DNA of 64,000 bases from Candidatus Liberimonas magnetica (GTDB lineage: Bacteria > Elusimicrobiota > Endomicrobiia > Endomicrobiales > JAFGIL01): positions 62,001-126,000 of the forward strand of contig JAJAPY010000007.1 of assembly GCA_020523885.1 (NCBI GenBank). Direction: 5' to 3'. This document shows positions 24,636 to 34,962 of the stretch, in pieces. The first letter of the stretch is position 1. Every line of letters begins with the position of its first letter. Made by a program: the position numbers and the translations under genes. Below the pieces are notes generated by a model. The model was given only the letters and a program-made list of their open reading frames with translations, made no database searches and was not told the DNA's origin.

Positions 24636-27577
24636 TGAGCCAAACAAGAGAAATTAATTTTGAAGATACAGTGGTTGACTTCCTAAAAGGCAGTAAACTC
24701 TATACAACAAGGGACAGCGGCCACTTCAATTTAGACTATCTTTTAGATATTGAATTATTAGAGCAATTCATTCAAAATACCCAGCCTGAGACCTGGCAAA
24801 AGATACAAAGGCAATTCCCTTCAAATACAATGCAAGCAGTAGCCGATGAATACGCTAAGCTGCGGGATAAGAGAGGTGTACTCAATTTAATACGAGAAGG
24901 CTTTGTTTTGCAGGGTGCAAGCATTAAACTTATATCTTTCAAACCCTCATCAGGCTTAAATCCTGACCATAAAATTAAATATGAAGCAAATAGGTTTTCT
25001 ATAGTTCGGCAAGTGCATTATAGCGCACAATACCCAGATAAGAGCCTAGATTTAGTTATTGCTATCAATGGTATTCCAATTATTACCCTGGAATTAAAGA
25101 ACGAATTTACGGGACAAAATATAACTCATGCTGTTGAGCAATATAGCAAAAGGCGAGACAGTAAAGATCCATTCTTGAAAAATTGTTTGGTTCACTTTGC
25201 GGTTGACAACAATACAGCTTTAATGACTACAAAATTAGAAAATGGTAATACCAGATTTCTTCCGTTTAATCGTGATACAATAAACCCAATTATTAATGAT
25301 AAATTTGCCAGTAGTTACTTGTGGGAAGAGGTTTTGCAGGCAGATAGTTTATTAGAAATACTGAACAATTACGTTTTTATTGAAGAGGATGAAAAAACTA
25401 AAGAAGTAACAACAATATTTCCCCGTTACCACCAAAGAGACTGTGTCTGTGAGTTAGTGGCAGATGTAAAACAAAATGGAACCGGCAAAAATTATCTGAT
25501 TCAGCACAGTGCGGGAAGCGGTAAGAGTAAAACTATAGCCTGGCTAGCACATCAGCTATCCAATGTGTTTGGAACAAACCAGCAGCCGATATTTGACAGT
25601 ATTATTGTAATTACCGACCGCATAGTATTAGACAGGCAACTGCAAAGGCAAATTAAGCAGTTTGAGAAAATAAATGGAACTGTAAAAACTATTACTCAAG
25701 GCAGTAAACAACTTATCAAGGCTTTAACCGAAGGCGATAAAATCATCATCAGTACTTTGCAGAAATTTGGTTATATAGGTGAAATAGCTAGTCTAAATGG
25801 AAAGCATTTTGCGATTATTGTTGACGAAGCTCACAGTAGCCAAAGCGGTGAAAATATAAAAGACTTAAAAATCAGCCTTACAACTGAAGAAGCCTTAAAA
25901 GATATTGTTACGCAAGATGATGAAAATGGTGAGCCCAAGGATACAGTAGAAAAAGAATTGGAAAGAATAATGGCAAGCCGCCAGAAATTACCACATCTTT
26001 CATTTTTTGCTTTTACAGCAACGCCTAAACCCAAAACATTAGAGCTGTTTGGTATTCCTGATGCTACTCAAAAATCAGGTTATCGTGCTTTTCACGAATA
26101 TACCATGAGACAGGCCATAGAAGAAGGTTTTATTCTTAATGTATTAGATAATTACATAACAAAGAGCACTTATTTTGAGTTAATAGAAAATGAGAAAGCC
26201 GAAGAAGGTAAAGAGTTTGAAAAGCTTAAAGCAAAACGCTTGCTAATCAATGAAGTAAATAAGCATCCTTTTGCTATAGCAGCAAAAAGTCATATTATGC
26301 TGGCTCATTTTATGGAAAAAACTATACATAAAATAGGTGGAAATGCTAAGGCAATGTTAGTAACAAGCTCCAGAGCCCACGCGGTTCTTTATAAAAAAGC
26401 TTTTGATAAAATTGTCATTGAACAAGGCTACAACATACAAACACTTGTTGCATTTTCAGGGACAGTTGAAATAGATGCTGAAAAGTATACTGAAAACGGC
26501 ATGAACGGGCCAAAGGTGAAAGATATTGCAGAAGAGTTTAAAAAGCCAGGATACAAGATTTTAATAGTTGCTAATAAATTCCAAACAGGCTTTGACCAGC
26601 CTCTTTTACATACAATGTATGTTGATAAAATATTAGGCGGAGTTGCAACCGTTCAAACCCTTAGCAGGTTAAACAGAAAAATTAAAAATAAACAGGATAC
26701 ATTCATTATAGACTTTGTTAATAAACATGAAGAAATACAAAATGATTTTCAAAACTATTATCAAAGCACTAGCCTTGATAAGGCTACAGACAAACAGAAA
26801 TTGTATAACCTAAAATATGAAATAGAAAAAGCGGATATGTTTACTACTGACCAAGTTGCCTATTTTATTGAAATGTTTGTTCGTAAGAAAGTTAAGTCGG
26901 AAGTTCTTTCTCCGTTTTTTAGGAAGATTGCTGATGAAAATTATAAAAACCGGCCAATAGACGAAAAAACAAAGTTTAGAAAGAATCTTAATAAATACAT
27001 TAGGCAGTATTCCTTTGTATCTCAAATCATTACATTCATTGATACAGACCTTGAAAAGTTTTATCTCTTTACTAAACTGCTTTACAAGTATTTGCCTTAT
27101 GAAAAAGGAACATTGCCTCTGGAAGTGACCCAAATGGTGGATATGGATAAATACAGAGTTCAAGAAGAAGAAAATGGAAGCATAATGCTTAAGCCGGAAG
27201 ATGCCATGCTTGAAAACCCACAAGGTGATGGGCATAAAGGCAATAAGCAAGATACAAAAGAGATACTAGAAATAATTGTCAAAGAAATAAATGATAAATA
27301 TGCAATTGCTCTGGGTGATGATGATAAGGTTGTAAAGGAAATGTATGAATCTTTGAAAAAAGATGATGCATTAATGGCAAGTATGCGAGCTGACAATATT
27401 GAAGATGTAAAAAGAATGAAGTTGCGTGAAAGTATTGATCAGGCTTTATTGAAAAATGCTGAACCTCCTATTGAGTTTATGAATAGATTGTCAAAAGATA
27501 AAGGATTGGCAAATTATGTTGTAGGCCAGTTTTTTCACTTGTTGATGAAAGAAGTTAATGAAAAAGATTTAAAATAG
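24635..27577 (+). CDS. hsdR: Type I restriction endonuclease (R subunit)
   Basis: 980 residues from the ATG at 24635, preferred over an in-frame one 30 nt upstream because GAAGGAG lies at the right distance and the family N-terminus (REINFEDTVVDFL) starts there. Nuclease domain: D139 and E153-L-K155 (PD-ExK). Helicase domain: Walker A AGSGKS (293-298, K297), DEAH (397-400), FTATPKPKT, and QTGFDQP/QTLSRLNRKI for the second RecA lobe. It translocates and cuts unmodified DNA in complex with HsdM/HsdS. It ends with a helical domain contacting the methylase. All motifs look intact. Confidence 0.95.
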   Translation: MSQTREINFEDTVVDFLKGSKLYTTRDSGHFNLDYLLDIELLEQFIQNTQPETWQKIQRQFPSNTMQAVADEYAKLRDKRGVLNLIREGFVLQGASIKLISFKPSSGLNPDHKIKYEANRFSIVRQVHYSAQYPDKSLDLVIAINGIPIITLELKNEFTGQNITHAVEQYSKRRDSKDPFLKNCLVHFAVDNNTALMTTKLENGNTRFLPFNRDTINPIINDKFASSYLWEEVLQADSLLEILNNYVFIEEDEKTKEVTTIFPRYHQRDCVCELVADVKQNGTGKNYLIQHSAGSGKSKTIAWLAHQLSNVFGTNQQPIFDSIIVITDRIVLDRQLQRQIKQFEKINGTVKTITQGSKQLIKALTEGDKIIISTLQKFGYIGEIASLNGKHFAIIVDEAHSSQSGENIKDLKISLTTEEALKDIVTQDDENGEPKDTVEKELERIMASRQKLPHLSFFAFTATPKPKTLELFGIPDATQKSGYRAFHEYTMRQAIEEGFILNVLDNYITKSTYFELIENEKAEEGKEFEKLKAKRLLINEVNKHPFAIAAKSHIMLAHFMEKTIHKIGGNAKAMLVTSSRAHAVLYKKAFDKIVIEQGYNIQTLVAFSGTVEIDAEKYTENGMNGPKVKDIAEEFKKPGYKILIVANKFQTGFDQPLLHTMYVDKILGGVATVQTLSRLNRKIKNKQDTFIIDFVNKHEEIQNDFQNYYQSTSLDKATDKQKLYNLKYEIEKADMFTTDQVAYFIEMFVRKKVKSEVLSPFFRKIADENYKNRPIDEKTKFRKNLNKYIRQYSFVSQIITFIDTDLEKFYLFTKLLYKYLPYEKGTLPLEVTQMVDMDKYRVQEEENGSIMLKPEDAMLENPQGDGHKGNKQDTKEILEIIVKEINDKYAIALGDDDKVVKEMYESLKKDDALMASMRADNIEDVKRMKLRESIDQALLKNAEPPIEFMNRLSKDKGLANYVVGQFFHLLMKEVNEKDLK

Positions 27578-27592
27578 GATTTTTAAATAAAT

Positions 27593-28711
27593 ATGACTAA
27601 AGTATTAGAATTAATTATTAAAATAATAAAAACTGCGATTGAAAGCAGCAAACTATTTTTGGGATTAACCGGTCTTTTGGCTGTCCTAATCGCTTATAAT
27701 TATTTAACAAATAAACCAGAATTAGTTATTGAGAGATATGATCCATTTGTGTCTGTTAAAATGGATTTATTTTATGGTTTATTGAGAATTAGAGATGGGA
27801 ACAAATATGACAAAATCCATCAAGTAGAAGCGTTATTTAAAGACTTAAAAGTGCCACTCTGTGATGAGTCTCAGGATCCTGATGGACGTTTTATTATTTT
27901 TCCATTAGAAACTAATTTTAATAAGAACTTTATAAAACTATGGAATCAGATTGGTAGAATCAATGAAGCAAATTGGAAACCATTGTCTGATGAACAGAAG
28001 AAAACCAATCATTATAATGGAACTTTAGTAATGGCAGGTTATGATAAATATAATCTAAGTGTGTCATCTGAAGCAAGTTTCTATTTAGAAAATATCGGAG
28101 ACCCATGGAGTTTTTTTAGTTTGCTAAATATTCCGGCCCCTAAAAAGTACAAGAGTGAAAAGGACAATTACTACGAAAATGTTTTTAACTTCAATGACAA
28201 TTATAATAAAGATGTTATTAAGGATGCTTTGGATAAAATAAAGGACAGGGATTTAAAAACAGATTTCCTAGACTCATTTAATGGAAGCAGACAACTCTGG
28301 ACTCCATTTGTAATTAGAAATGCAGGTGATGCTCCAGCAAAAGATATAAGTATAATATTTCAACCGGGTTGTGTCAGTGGAATTCATGAGTTAATATATA
28401 GTAATTTGGATCATCAAGGTATAGGGTATACTTCCGCAGTAAAGACTCCCAGCAATAACCTATATGTTTTTGATGCAAAAAACAATGTTCTTCAAATACC
28501 TATTCTTAAACCTGGCGAAACAAAAATAGTAGTCATTAAAAGTATTTCTATGCTCCCAGGGGATGAAATACTTAGGGTAAAAAGCTATATAGGAGAACAG
28601 ATAAATAGGAACATGATTAAATGGTGGCTCATAATATCTTCAGTATTATCGTTCATTTATTTCTTTGTTTTACTTGTGTTGGAATACAAAAATGAAAATA
28701 ATAGAGGCTGA
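27593..28711 (+). CDS. Membrane protein of unknown function with N- and C-terminal membrane segments
   Basis: 372 residues; not recognised. A membrane helix near residues 20-40 (LFLGLTGLLAVLIAYNYL) and another near the C-terminus (WWLIISSVLSFIYFFVLLVL) enclose a soluble domain of about 290 residues, placing the bulk on one side of the membrane. The soluble part has no motif known to me. It starts 16 bp after hsdR and is followed 2 bp later by the HEPN-motif gene, so it is probably co-transcribed with the restriction operon. A defence-related role is suggested only by position. Ribosome binding site is weak (AGGATTT). Confidence 0.6.
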   Translation: MTKVLELIIKIIKTAIESSKLFLGLTGLLAVLIAYNYLTNKPELVIERYDPFVSVKMDLFYGLLRIRDGNKYDKIHQVEALFKDLKVPLCDESQDPDGRFIIFPLETNFNKNFIKLWNQIGRINEANWKPLSDEQKKTNHYNGTLVMAGYDKYNLSVSSEASFYLENIGDPWSFFSLLNIPAPKKYKSEKDNYYENVFNFNDNYNKDVIKDALDKIKDRDLKTDFLDSFNGSRQLWTPFVIRNAGDAPAKDISIIFQPGCVSGIHELIYSNLDHQGIGYTSAVKTPSNNLYVFDAKNNVLQIPILKPGETKIVVIKSISMLPGDEILRVKSYIGEQINRNMIKWWLIISSVLSFIYFFVLLVLEYKNENNRG

Positions 28712-28713
28712 CT

Positions 28714-29874
28714 ATGCCAATGCTAATAATCATGCCATGGTGTAGAATAAAGTGTGATATTGATCTTGGTGAAATAAAGTTACTTCGCTATCAAAGACAG
28801 GGAATGCCCTTTGGTGCAGATAAGGAAAAACAAGAAACGTGCGATAAGGTGATGTCTAATTATTGTATAAGCAAAGATAAACCAATATCAGCTGCTGTTA
28901 TTGTCCAATTGAAAGACAAAGAAATATTTGCTGACCTAACTGATGATGAAAGGTCCGATGTTTTTTCTCTCTGTAGCCTAATAACATTCTCTACTCTGTC
29001 TATGCGTCAATACTTCTCCTTTGGAGATACGTATTGGAACTCATCTAACTCAAACGTAGTTATTCAATCATTTAAAGAATCTCCTGAGCCATATTTCGCA
29101 ATAAATACTAGAAGACGAGACGGATATAGAATGAATGTGTTTGATACATCAGAGTACATGACATATCGTCCTCATTATGCAGATAATGGAGTTATTAATG
29201 TCGATATCCCTTTAGTAGATGCTTTGTTTAAAGCAAGACAAAGCAATAAAGAAGGTTGGTTATGTTATGAAGAAGGTATAGATAATTTTAACCGTGCGAA
29301 TACAGATAATACAGACATTATGCTGCACCATGAAATAATAATGATAGCAAGTGCTTTCCAAAGAATCTGTGATTCTTCTTATAAAGAAGATGATCTTGTC
29401 GACAAACTTTCCCCATTATTTAATCCAGATATAGGTGGAAGAATTAATGATTTGTCTGGATATTCTTTAACAACAAAATCTGGCAATACTATCCATTGTA
29501 AATCAGCCTTTGAGTTCTGGATACGTGATTTATATAGAGTACGCAATGGCTGCGCCCATGGAAAACGCAACGATGCATATCAGCCTATTTGGAGTATGCA
29601 GGAACATTTATTGTTTGTGTCTTATGTTTATCCGTTAATAGTAAAGTATAAGTTAAGTATTGAAGGCTACTACATGCTATCAGAAAAAGATGTGATGGAT
29701 ATTAATGTTTTTGAAACTCTTTTAGATTACGACAATGTATTTGAATCAATAACAGAGAAAAATGAGAATGTAAAATATCCTTGGAACGAAATTCGTAGCA
29801 AATTTCGGCTTAAATGGATTATAATCCAAGCAGTTAGACAACAGGGAGAACAAAATACATCCAATAGCTTATGA
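28714..29874 (+). CDS. Unknown protein with C-terminal HEPN-like RNase motif
   Basis: 386 residues. The C-terminal third contains EFWIRDLYRVRNGCAHGKR, where R277-N278-...-H282 fits the R-x4-H motif (with the common RN dipeptide) of HEPN ribonucleases of the ApeA type. The N-terminal 250 residues are not recognised and have no membrane segment. It lies 2 bp after the membrane-protein gene and may form a pair with it. ApeA-like HEPN proteins are known antiphage effectors; that this is one is inference. Start at the ATG at 28714 follows GAGGCTG. Confidence 0.65.
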   Translation: MPMLIIMPWCRIKCDIDLGEIKLLRYQRQGMPFGADKEKQETCDKVMSNYCISKDKPISAAVIVQLKDKEIFADLTDDERSDVFSLCSLITFSTLSMRQYFSFGDTYWNSSNSNVVIQSFKESPEPYFAINTRRRDGYRMNVFDTSEYMTYRPHYADNGVINVDIPLVDALFKARQSNKEGWLCYEEGIDNFNRANTDNTDIMLHHEIIMIASAFQRICDSSYKEDDLVDKLSPLFNPDIGGRINDLSGYSLTTKSGNTIHCKSAFEFWIRDLYRVRNGCAHGKRNDAYQPIWSMQEHLLFVSYVYPLIVKYKLSIEGYYMLSEKDVMDINVFETLLDYDNVFESITEKNENVKYPWNEIRSKFRLKWIIIQAVRQQGEQNTSNSL

Positions 29875-29978
29875 AAATAGTATGTTCGGGTAAGTAAACG
29901 GTGCTTGACTAATTGGACTTATTGTAGGAGTAAGAAATAAAATGATAGAGTGAAGCAAGACACGGAATAAGATCTAGT

Positions 29979-30003
29979 CAAGTTAGGCAAGCCTGATACA
30001 CGG
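29979..30003. repeat. Solo REP-like repeat
   Basis: CAAGTTAGGCAAGCCTGA (18 identical bases) followed by TACACGG matches the right terminal repeat at 17893-17917 with a 2-base insertion. No transposase is near, so this is a solitary REP or an internally deleted derivative, 12 kb from the transposase. Confidence 0.65.
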
Positions 30004-30032
30004 ATTTATATCGTGGCTCATGGAGAAATAGC

Positions 30033-33000
30033 ATGATAGATTGGTTAAAAGTTAATAATGATAAGACATTTCAAAATTTAGTTAATCACCTCTTTTTCTT
30101 GGAGTGTCCTTCAACTTATGGTTTTGTGCCGTTTAGCCCTTACATAGGCAAAGATGGGGGGTGGGATGGTAAATACGAAGGATATTATCCAAAAGAGAAT
30201 TTAGAAGGTCGGTATTGTATCCAGGCAAAATATACTAAGCATAATTTAAAAGCTGCTATGCCGTCGCTAACAAAATGGGTAAAGACAGAATTAATAAAGG
30301 CTAAGAAAAATAAGGTTGATCATCTTAGATTAGCGACATGTGCACAATTGCGAGACGAACATATCACTAAAATTGAAGCATTAAACAAAAGGCATGTAAA
30401 AACTTTCAAGATTTGGCATGGGCAAGACTTAACACTGAGGATTGAACAGGAGCCATTTTTACGTTTATATTATTTTGATGGTCCGTCAGTACCGCTATTT
30501 GTTCCTCCAACTATATATTTTGAAAAGGTAGAAACAAGACTTGCAAATATTACTGTTCCCCAAGGTATTAAAAGTGTAGAAGACCGCATTAATGAGGTTA
30601 TCGCATTTCTCAATGACAATAGTAATAAAATATTTGTGCTTAGCGCTTTCGGAGGGTTTGGGAAGAGCCATTTCTTAAGCCTATTTCCAAAAAAAGTTGC
30701 TAATTCTAAAATAGACAGGGAAGTATGGTTTATTCGAGATGGTGTAAGGAATGTTCAAGATGCAATGCAGGATGAAATTGGTGTTAGAGATAGTGCTCAT
30801 AAAAAGCATAAATATGTCTTTGTATTAGATGATGCGGACCGCGCGGGTGATGTAAAAGATATTTTGAATTGCATAAATAAGACAGGAATAGATGCAAAAC
30901 TTGTCATCACGCTAAGAACAATAGGATTGTCTAATTTAGAAGAAATTATAGATTCTATTCGGTGTAGGGATTTGACCATTTATAAATCTATTCCTGAGTG
31001 GTCAAAAGACGAACTAAAAACATTATTAAGGGCAGCAGCGCAGAAAGATAAGATTGATAATGAAGATGAAATAATTAGAAAGTATCCGAATCCCTATTTT
31101 ATTATACAAATCGGATTAAACATAAAAGGTCGGAACAGTTTTGATTTACAAACTTTTAAACAATCCATTATTCAATCTTTACTAAATGACGCGAGAAAGA
31201 TTTTGCCTACAGAAAAGGGAGATGTCGGGAATTTGCTTTTTCATCTAGCTTTGATTACTCCAGTAAACATTAATGACAGCCAAACAATTACTAAGCTATC
31301 AAAAATAGTAGATATATCTAGTAAAAACATAGAGAAAATATTGAATAATTTTGACAAAAATGGAGTTCTTAGGAAAATCGGTTCAGTTTTACGATTTATC
31401 CCAGATATGATTGGTGATGTTTATCTATTAGAAACGATGCAGAAAATTGGAGAAAATGAACGAAAAGAAGCTTTCCTGTATTGGCTTGACACTCATTCGA
31501 AAAATATATTTTGTAATTTGGGCGCGACTTTGCAGTACGGTAATCCAGATTGTTTGGTCCCTGTGGTAACAGATATTGTTTCCGGTTGGATAGACAATGC
31601 TACTAAATATGGCGGTTATGAGAAAAAACAAATATTAGAAAATCTAGAAGAGATTTGTTACTTGGTACCCGAGAAGGCATTAGATATGCTTTGGGCTTAT
31701 ATAAATACTCCTGAATTGAGCACTGATGATTATGGCCTTATCATTATACGATTAATTCATAGCGATTGTGAGCGACAAAAAATAGTAGATATATTAGAAG
31801 AAATACGAAACAAGGTAAAGCTTGGCACTTATGACAATTACAAGCCGAATACTCTAGTCAGGGATGCTGTTACCCCTTTAAAAAACAATATTGATAGGAA
31901 AATAATTCCGATTTTAGATATTATAGAAAAATCATTAAAAGGATTGCATCCGATAGTTGAATTTTCAAAAGCGGCTTTAAAGGAAGTGTTGGCTTCAGCG
32001 CATGAATGGACATATTCTACCTATGATAGCGTGCAATTTAGCAGTCGTTTTCTTATGGTAAACGAGCCGGTCTTGTTGATGCGAAAAAAATCAATTGAAA
32101 TAGTTAAACAAATGTTGTTGGATGTTCGCCCTGAAGTGCGTTTAGCGGGTATTGATATCGTAAAAGAAATAGGCGAATGTCATTTTGGTCCAGGTGTTTC
32201 ATCTGATATCCCTTTAAAGGATAGAATTGATGATGAGAGAAAGGAAATGCTAGAGTTTATAGACAAGAACAATCTCATAGAAAAAGAAAAAGATTATCAT
32301 GTTTTATGTTTATATGAAGATTTGTTGGTTAGTTGGTGGGCTCTTCAGAAAGTTTCGGATGAAATATCTTTGAAGCTTATTAATCATTTTAAACATGACC
32401 CTGAATATAGGATTTTTAGATACTATACTTCCAGGTATGATATTACAGATGATATTCAGGATAAATTTAAAAATGCTCCTGTAAAAGACAGATGGCCATG
32501 GACTGTAGATAATATAATGAGAAAATGGTATTTGACAGTTAATGATTTTGAAAAAGATGCAGTAGCTTTAAATAATAAATATTCTTCTTCAGAAGACATC
32601 GCAATATTTCTTGCTAAATTAGGAAAATCGGTAACTGTTTCATCTGCTAATGCATTATTTTTACGTGCGTGGTTTAAACAAAATCCAGAAGTATTTAGGC
32701 ATATACGAAATCAAAAAGAATTATGGGCAAATATTCCATTAGCATTCAAATATACGATTACTCAAGATTTGGTTGGGAAATATCCTGAAATGGCGAAGAT
32801 AATTATTGATGAAGTTTTGTTGACTCCGCATATATCCACAGATGAAGCAAAGATAGCTATAGACATTCTTTCGTATGACATCCCATCTCTTAATAAAAGT
32901 GAAATTATTAAGACGGTGGCAGAAAAGAATATTGATGATTTAAATTTGTCAATATTGGAAAGAATGCGCTTTATCGAAGACAAGATTTCAGCCAAGTCTA

Positions 33001-33839
33001 TGGCAGTTATTGTCTTAAATGTGATGAACCACTTGAGTTCTAGTTTTCAAGCCAAAGCGATTGATTATATTGCATTTATTTTGCACAACAAAAATAGTGA
33101 TTATGTTAGTGATTTCTTTGGCATAACTCATGATGTTATTTGTCAAGCTCTTTTACATAAAAGTGAGCTGGATTACCACGATTTTGAAGTGTCAGCCATT
33201 CTATTTAACAAGGCGGGTGAGTTTTTTAGTTTTATTGAAGCCCGCCTGGAGAAGGAAAGTAAAATAAAAACATATTCAGAATATAAGGCTATCCCTTATA
33301 GGGGTATTGAATTTGCAAGCAAGTTTATCAATACAAAAGAGAGCTTTGTTATTGCAATAAAAAAGGCACTTGAATGGGAAAGGAAATATAAAAATAATAT
33401 TAGTTTCAGTGTTTCTAAGTTATTTGAACAATTTATGTCCTTACGGGATGAATCAGGAACTTTGTATTTTGATAATGTTAAAAGCGAATTTTATAATAAA
33501 AATGACTTTTTAGAATATCTGCAATGCTTATTTAGTCTTCCATTAAATAAGAAGAATCTTGGCGCATTCAAAGAAGCTATTGGGAAAAGCGCGGAATTGA
33601 GATACGAAGAAAAAATGGCAGAGTTACTTAGAAGTAAAATATACCCAGAAGATGGTTGGAGTTCTTCTGTTGGGCAAATACCACCCGCTTTTATTGAAAA
33701 AAAGGAATGTTTTGAAGAATTAAAAAATATTGCTCCTGCGGGGAAGTTAAGAAATGCACTGGAAGAATGTGTGCGTGGTGTAGATAACATGATTAACCAA
33801 CATAAAAAAGAAGAAGAGAATCGCTCTCATTCACGGTAG
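30033..33839 (+). CDS. Large nuclease-NTPase, PD-(D/E)xK + STAND-like ATPase (Avs-like)
   Basis: 1268 residues in three parts. About 1-150: a restriction-nuclease-like domain with GKDGGWDG (D41, D45) and IQAKY (Q64-A-K66), the Mrr-type active-site pattern. About 195-420: a P-loop ATPase with GGFGKS (207-212, K211) and Walker B VLDDADR (D266, D267), like STAND/nSTAND NTPases. About 450-1268: a long helical C-terminal region without obvious motifs, as in sensor domains. This nuclease-STAND-sensor plan is that of antiviral Avs proteins, which recognise phage proteins and then cleave DNA. The sensor part is not recognised, so it may be a new type. It lies downstream of hsdMSR and the HEPN-motif gene. 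Confidence 0.75.
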   Translation: MIDWLKVNNDKTFQNLVNHLFFLECPSTYGFVPFSPYIGKDGGWDGKYEGYYPKENLEGRYCIQAKYTKHNLKAAMPSLTKWVKTELIKAKKNKVDHLRLATCAQLRDEHITKIEALNKRHVKTFKIWHGQDLTLRIEQEPFLRLYYFDGPSVPLFVPPTIYFEKVETRLANITVPQGIKSVEDRINEVIAFLNDNSNKIFVLSAFGGFGKSHFLSLFPKKVANSKIDREVWFIRDGVRNVQDAMQDEIGVRDSAHKKHKYVFVLDDADRAGDVKDILNCINKTGIDAKLVITLRTIGLSNLEEIIDSIRCRDLTIYKSIPEWSKDELKTLLRAAAQKDKIDNEDEIIRKYPNPYFIIQIGLNIKGRNSFDLQTFKQSIIQSLLNDARKILPTEKGDVGNLLFHLALITPVNINDSQTITKLSKIVDISSKNIEKILNNFDKNGVLRKIGSVLRFIPDMIGDVYLLETMQKIGENERKEAFLYWLDTHSKNIFCNLGATLQYGNPDCLVPVVTDIVSGWIDNATKYGGYEKKQILENLEEICYLVPEKALDMLWAYINTPELSTDDYGLIIIRLIHSDCERQKIVDILEEIRNKVKLGTYDNYKPNTLVRDAVTPLKNNIDRKIIPILDIIEKSLKGLHPIVEFSKAALKEVLASAHEWTYSTYDSVQFSSRFLMVNEPVLLMRKKSIEIVKQMLLDVRPEVRLAGIDIVKEIGECHFGPGVSSDIPLKDRIDDERKEMLEFIDKNNLIEKEKDYHVLCLYEDLLVSWWALQKVSDEISLKLINHFKHDPEYRIFRYYTSRYDITDDIQDKFKNAPVKDRWPWTVDNIMRKWYLTVNDFEKDAVALNNKYSSSEDIAIFLAKLGKSVTVSSANALFLRAWFKQNPEVFRHIRNQKELWANIPLAFKYTITQDLVGKYPEMAKIIIDEVLLTPHISTDEAKIAIDILSYDIPSLNKSEIIKTVAEKNIDDLNLSILERMRFIEDKISAKSMAVIVLNVMNHLSSSFQAKAIDYIAFILHNKNSDYVSDFFGITHDVICQALLHKSELDYHDFEVSAILFNKAGEFFSFIEARLEKESKIKTYSEYKAIPYRGIEFASKFINTKESFVIAIKKALEWERKYKNNISFSVSKLFEQFMSLRDESGTLYFDNVKSEFYNKNDFLEYLQCLFSLPLNKKNLGAFKEAIGKSAELRYEEKMAELLRSKIYPEDGWSSSVGQIPPAFIEKKECFEELKNIAPAGKLRNALEECVRGVDNMINQHKKEEENRSHSR

Positions 33840-33922
33840 AGGAATTCCAGCGACACTATACTTAATTAGGACATAAAGAAAGCTATGCCTGGTTTCACTA
33901 AGTATACTAACTGTTTTTTGCA

Positions 33923-34741
33923 TTATACCATCACTCGCTCGCATTTCATTGTAACTAAATCAACCACCACGTAGACCAGATCCTCTGTTTGTCCTGCCTG
34001 GATGCAGATAGTTGAATCTAATTGAGCCTTCCAGCAGCCTGTCATGGCAGGTGATTCATGAATATGACCGTGAAGGGTTAACAGAGGCTGATTGTCTCTG
34101 ATGAAAAAATACAATGCTTCAGAACCAACTCTTTCTTTATTTATGCAAACGTCCAGCTCTAGATTACACGGCGGCATATGAGTAACATAGATTGCCTTTT
34201 GCATATTAACCGGCCGCTCGAGTTTCTCAAGCTCTTCTTCTATTGTAGGAAGAGTTGCTACATATTGCTTCCAGTTTGGAATTTCCTTTAAACCGGTTTC
34301 TGTTGAATGCAGAGCCGTGCCTTTCTGGAATCCTATTTCACTATCCTCCGTGTCTTTCCGGCACCTATCTTTGAGTAGGAACGGATAGTCAACTACCCAA
34401 TTCATTCCGATAAAATCATACCCTTCAATTTGAATTCTACGCTGAGCGATGTTCTTGACATATTCATACCTATCGCACACTTCCTGAAACAGGTTATCAA
34501 ATACCATAAGATCATCGTTGCCAGGAAAGCATAGGTAGTGAATTCTATCGCTGTTAAAGGCCTTAAAATGCGCATTTATCTGGTTTTGGATATATTCGTT
34601 CTGGCTGTAGAGATTATTATCATTAGGGAACATATCTCCGGCGTTGATAACAATGCTGGAGCGCACTTTGCAGGCTTCTTTATAGAGCATTTCATATTTC
34701 CATGTGTTACCATGTAGATCGGAAGTTACCATTATTTTCAT
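33923..34741 (-). CDS. Calcineurin-like metallophosphoesterase
   Basis: 272 residues with the full metallophosphoesterase motif set: SDLHGN (D8, H10), NAGDMF (D36), PGNDD (in place of GNHD), VTHMPP and HGHIHE. These ligate two metals and cleave phosphomono- or diesters; cyclic nucleotides, nucleic acids or phosphoproteins are all possible substrates. GND instead of GNH removes the usual histidine that assists the leaving group in many members. Last gene of the minus-strand operon headed by a sigma factor; GAGAGGT precedes its ATG. Cytoplasmic (no signal). Confidence 0.85.
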   Translation of the reverse strand: MKIMVTSDLHGNTWKYEMLYKEACKVRSSIVINAGDMFPNDNNLYSQNEYIQNQINAHFKAFNSDRIHYLCFPGNDDLMVFDNLFQEVCDRYEYVKNIAQRRIQIEGYDFIGMNWVVDYPFLLKDRCRKDTEDSEIGFQKGTALHSTETGLKEIPNWKQYVATLPTIEEELEKLERPVNMQKAIYVTHMPPCNLELDVCINKERVGSEALYFFIRDNQPLLTLHGHIHESPAMTGCWKAQLDSTICIQAGQTEDLVYVVVDLVTMKCERVMV

Positions 34742-34772
34742 ATTTTTACCTCTCTATCGTTCTCCCTTTAGA

Positions 34773-34943
34773 TTATTTGGATAATAAATCTTTATTTTCC
34801 TTTCTTTTTTTCATTAGTTTAAAACTCTTTGACCAATTTTTTCTTGGTTCATCCTCAATCAAATACTTGTCATGATTTCTAGCCACATCTTTTTTGCCTC
34901 TAAACACTCCAATGATGCCTTTAAGTCTTATTGCTTTTTTCAT
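34773..34943 (-). CDS. Small basic protein of unknown function
   Basis: 56 residues (MKKAIRLKGIIGVFRGKKDVARNHDKYL...), very rich in Lys/Arg. The start at 34943 is chosen for AAAGGA 6 bases upstream. Not recognised. It lies between a strong hairpin (34963-34995) and the phosphoesterase gene (31 bp). The charge suggests nucleic-acid binding, but nothing more can be said. Confidence 0.5.
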   Translation of the reverse strand: MKKAIRLKGIIGVFRGKKDVARNHDKYLIEDEPRKNWSKSFKLMKKRKENKDLLSK

Positions 34944-34962
34944 GAATAATCCTTTCATCTAA

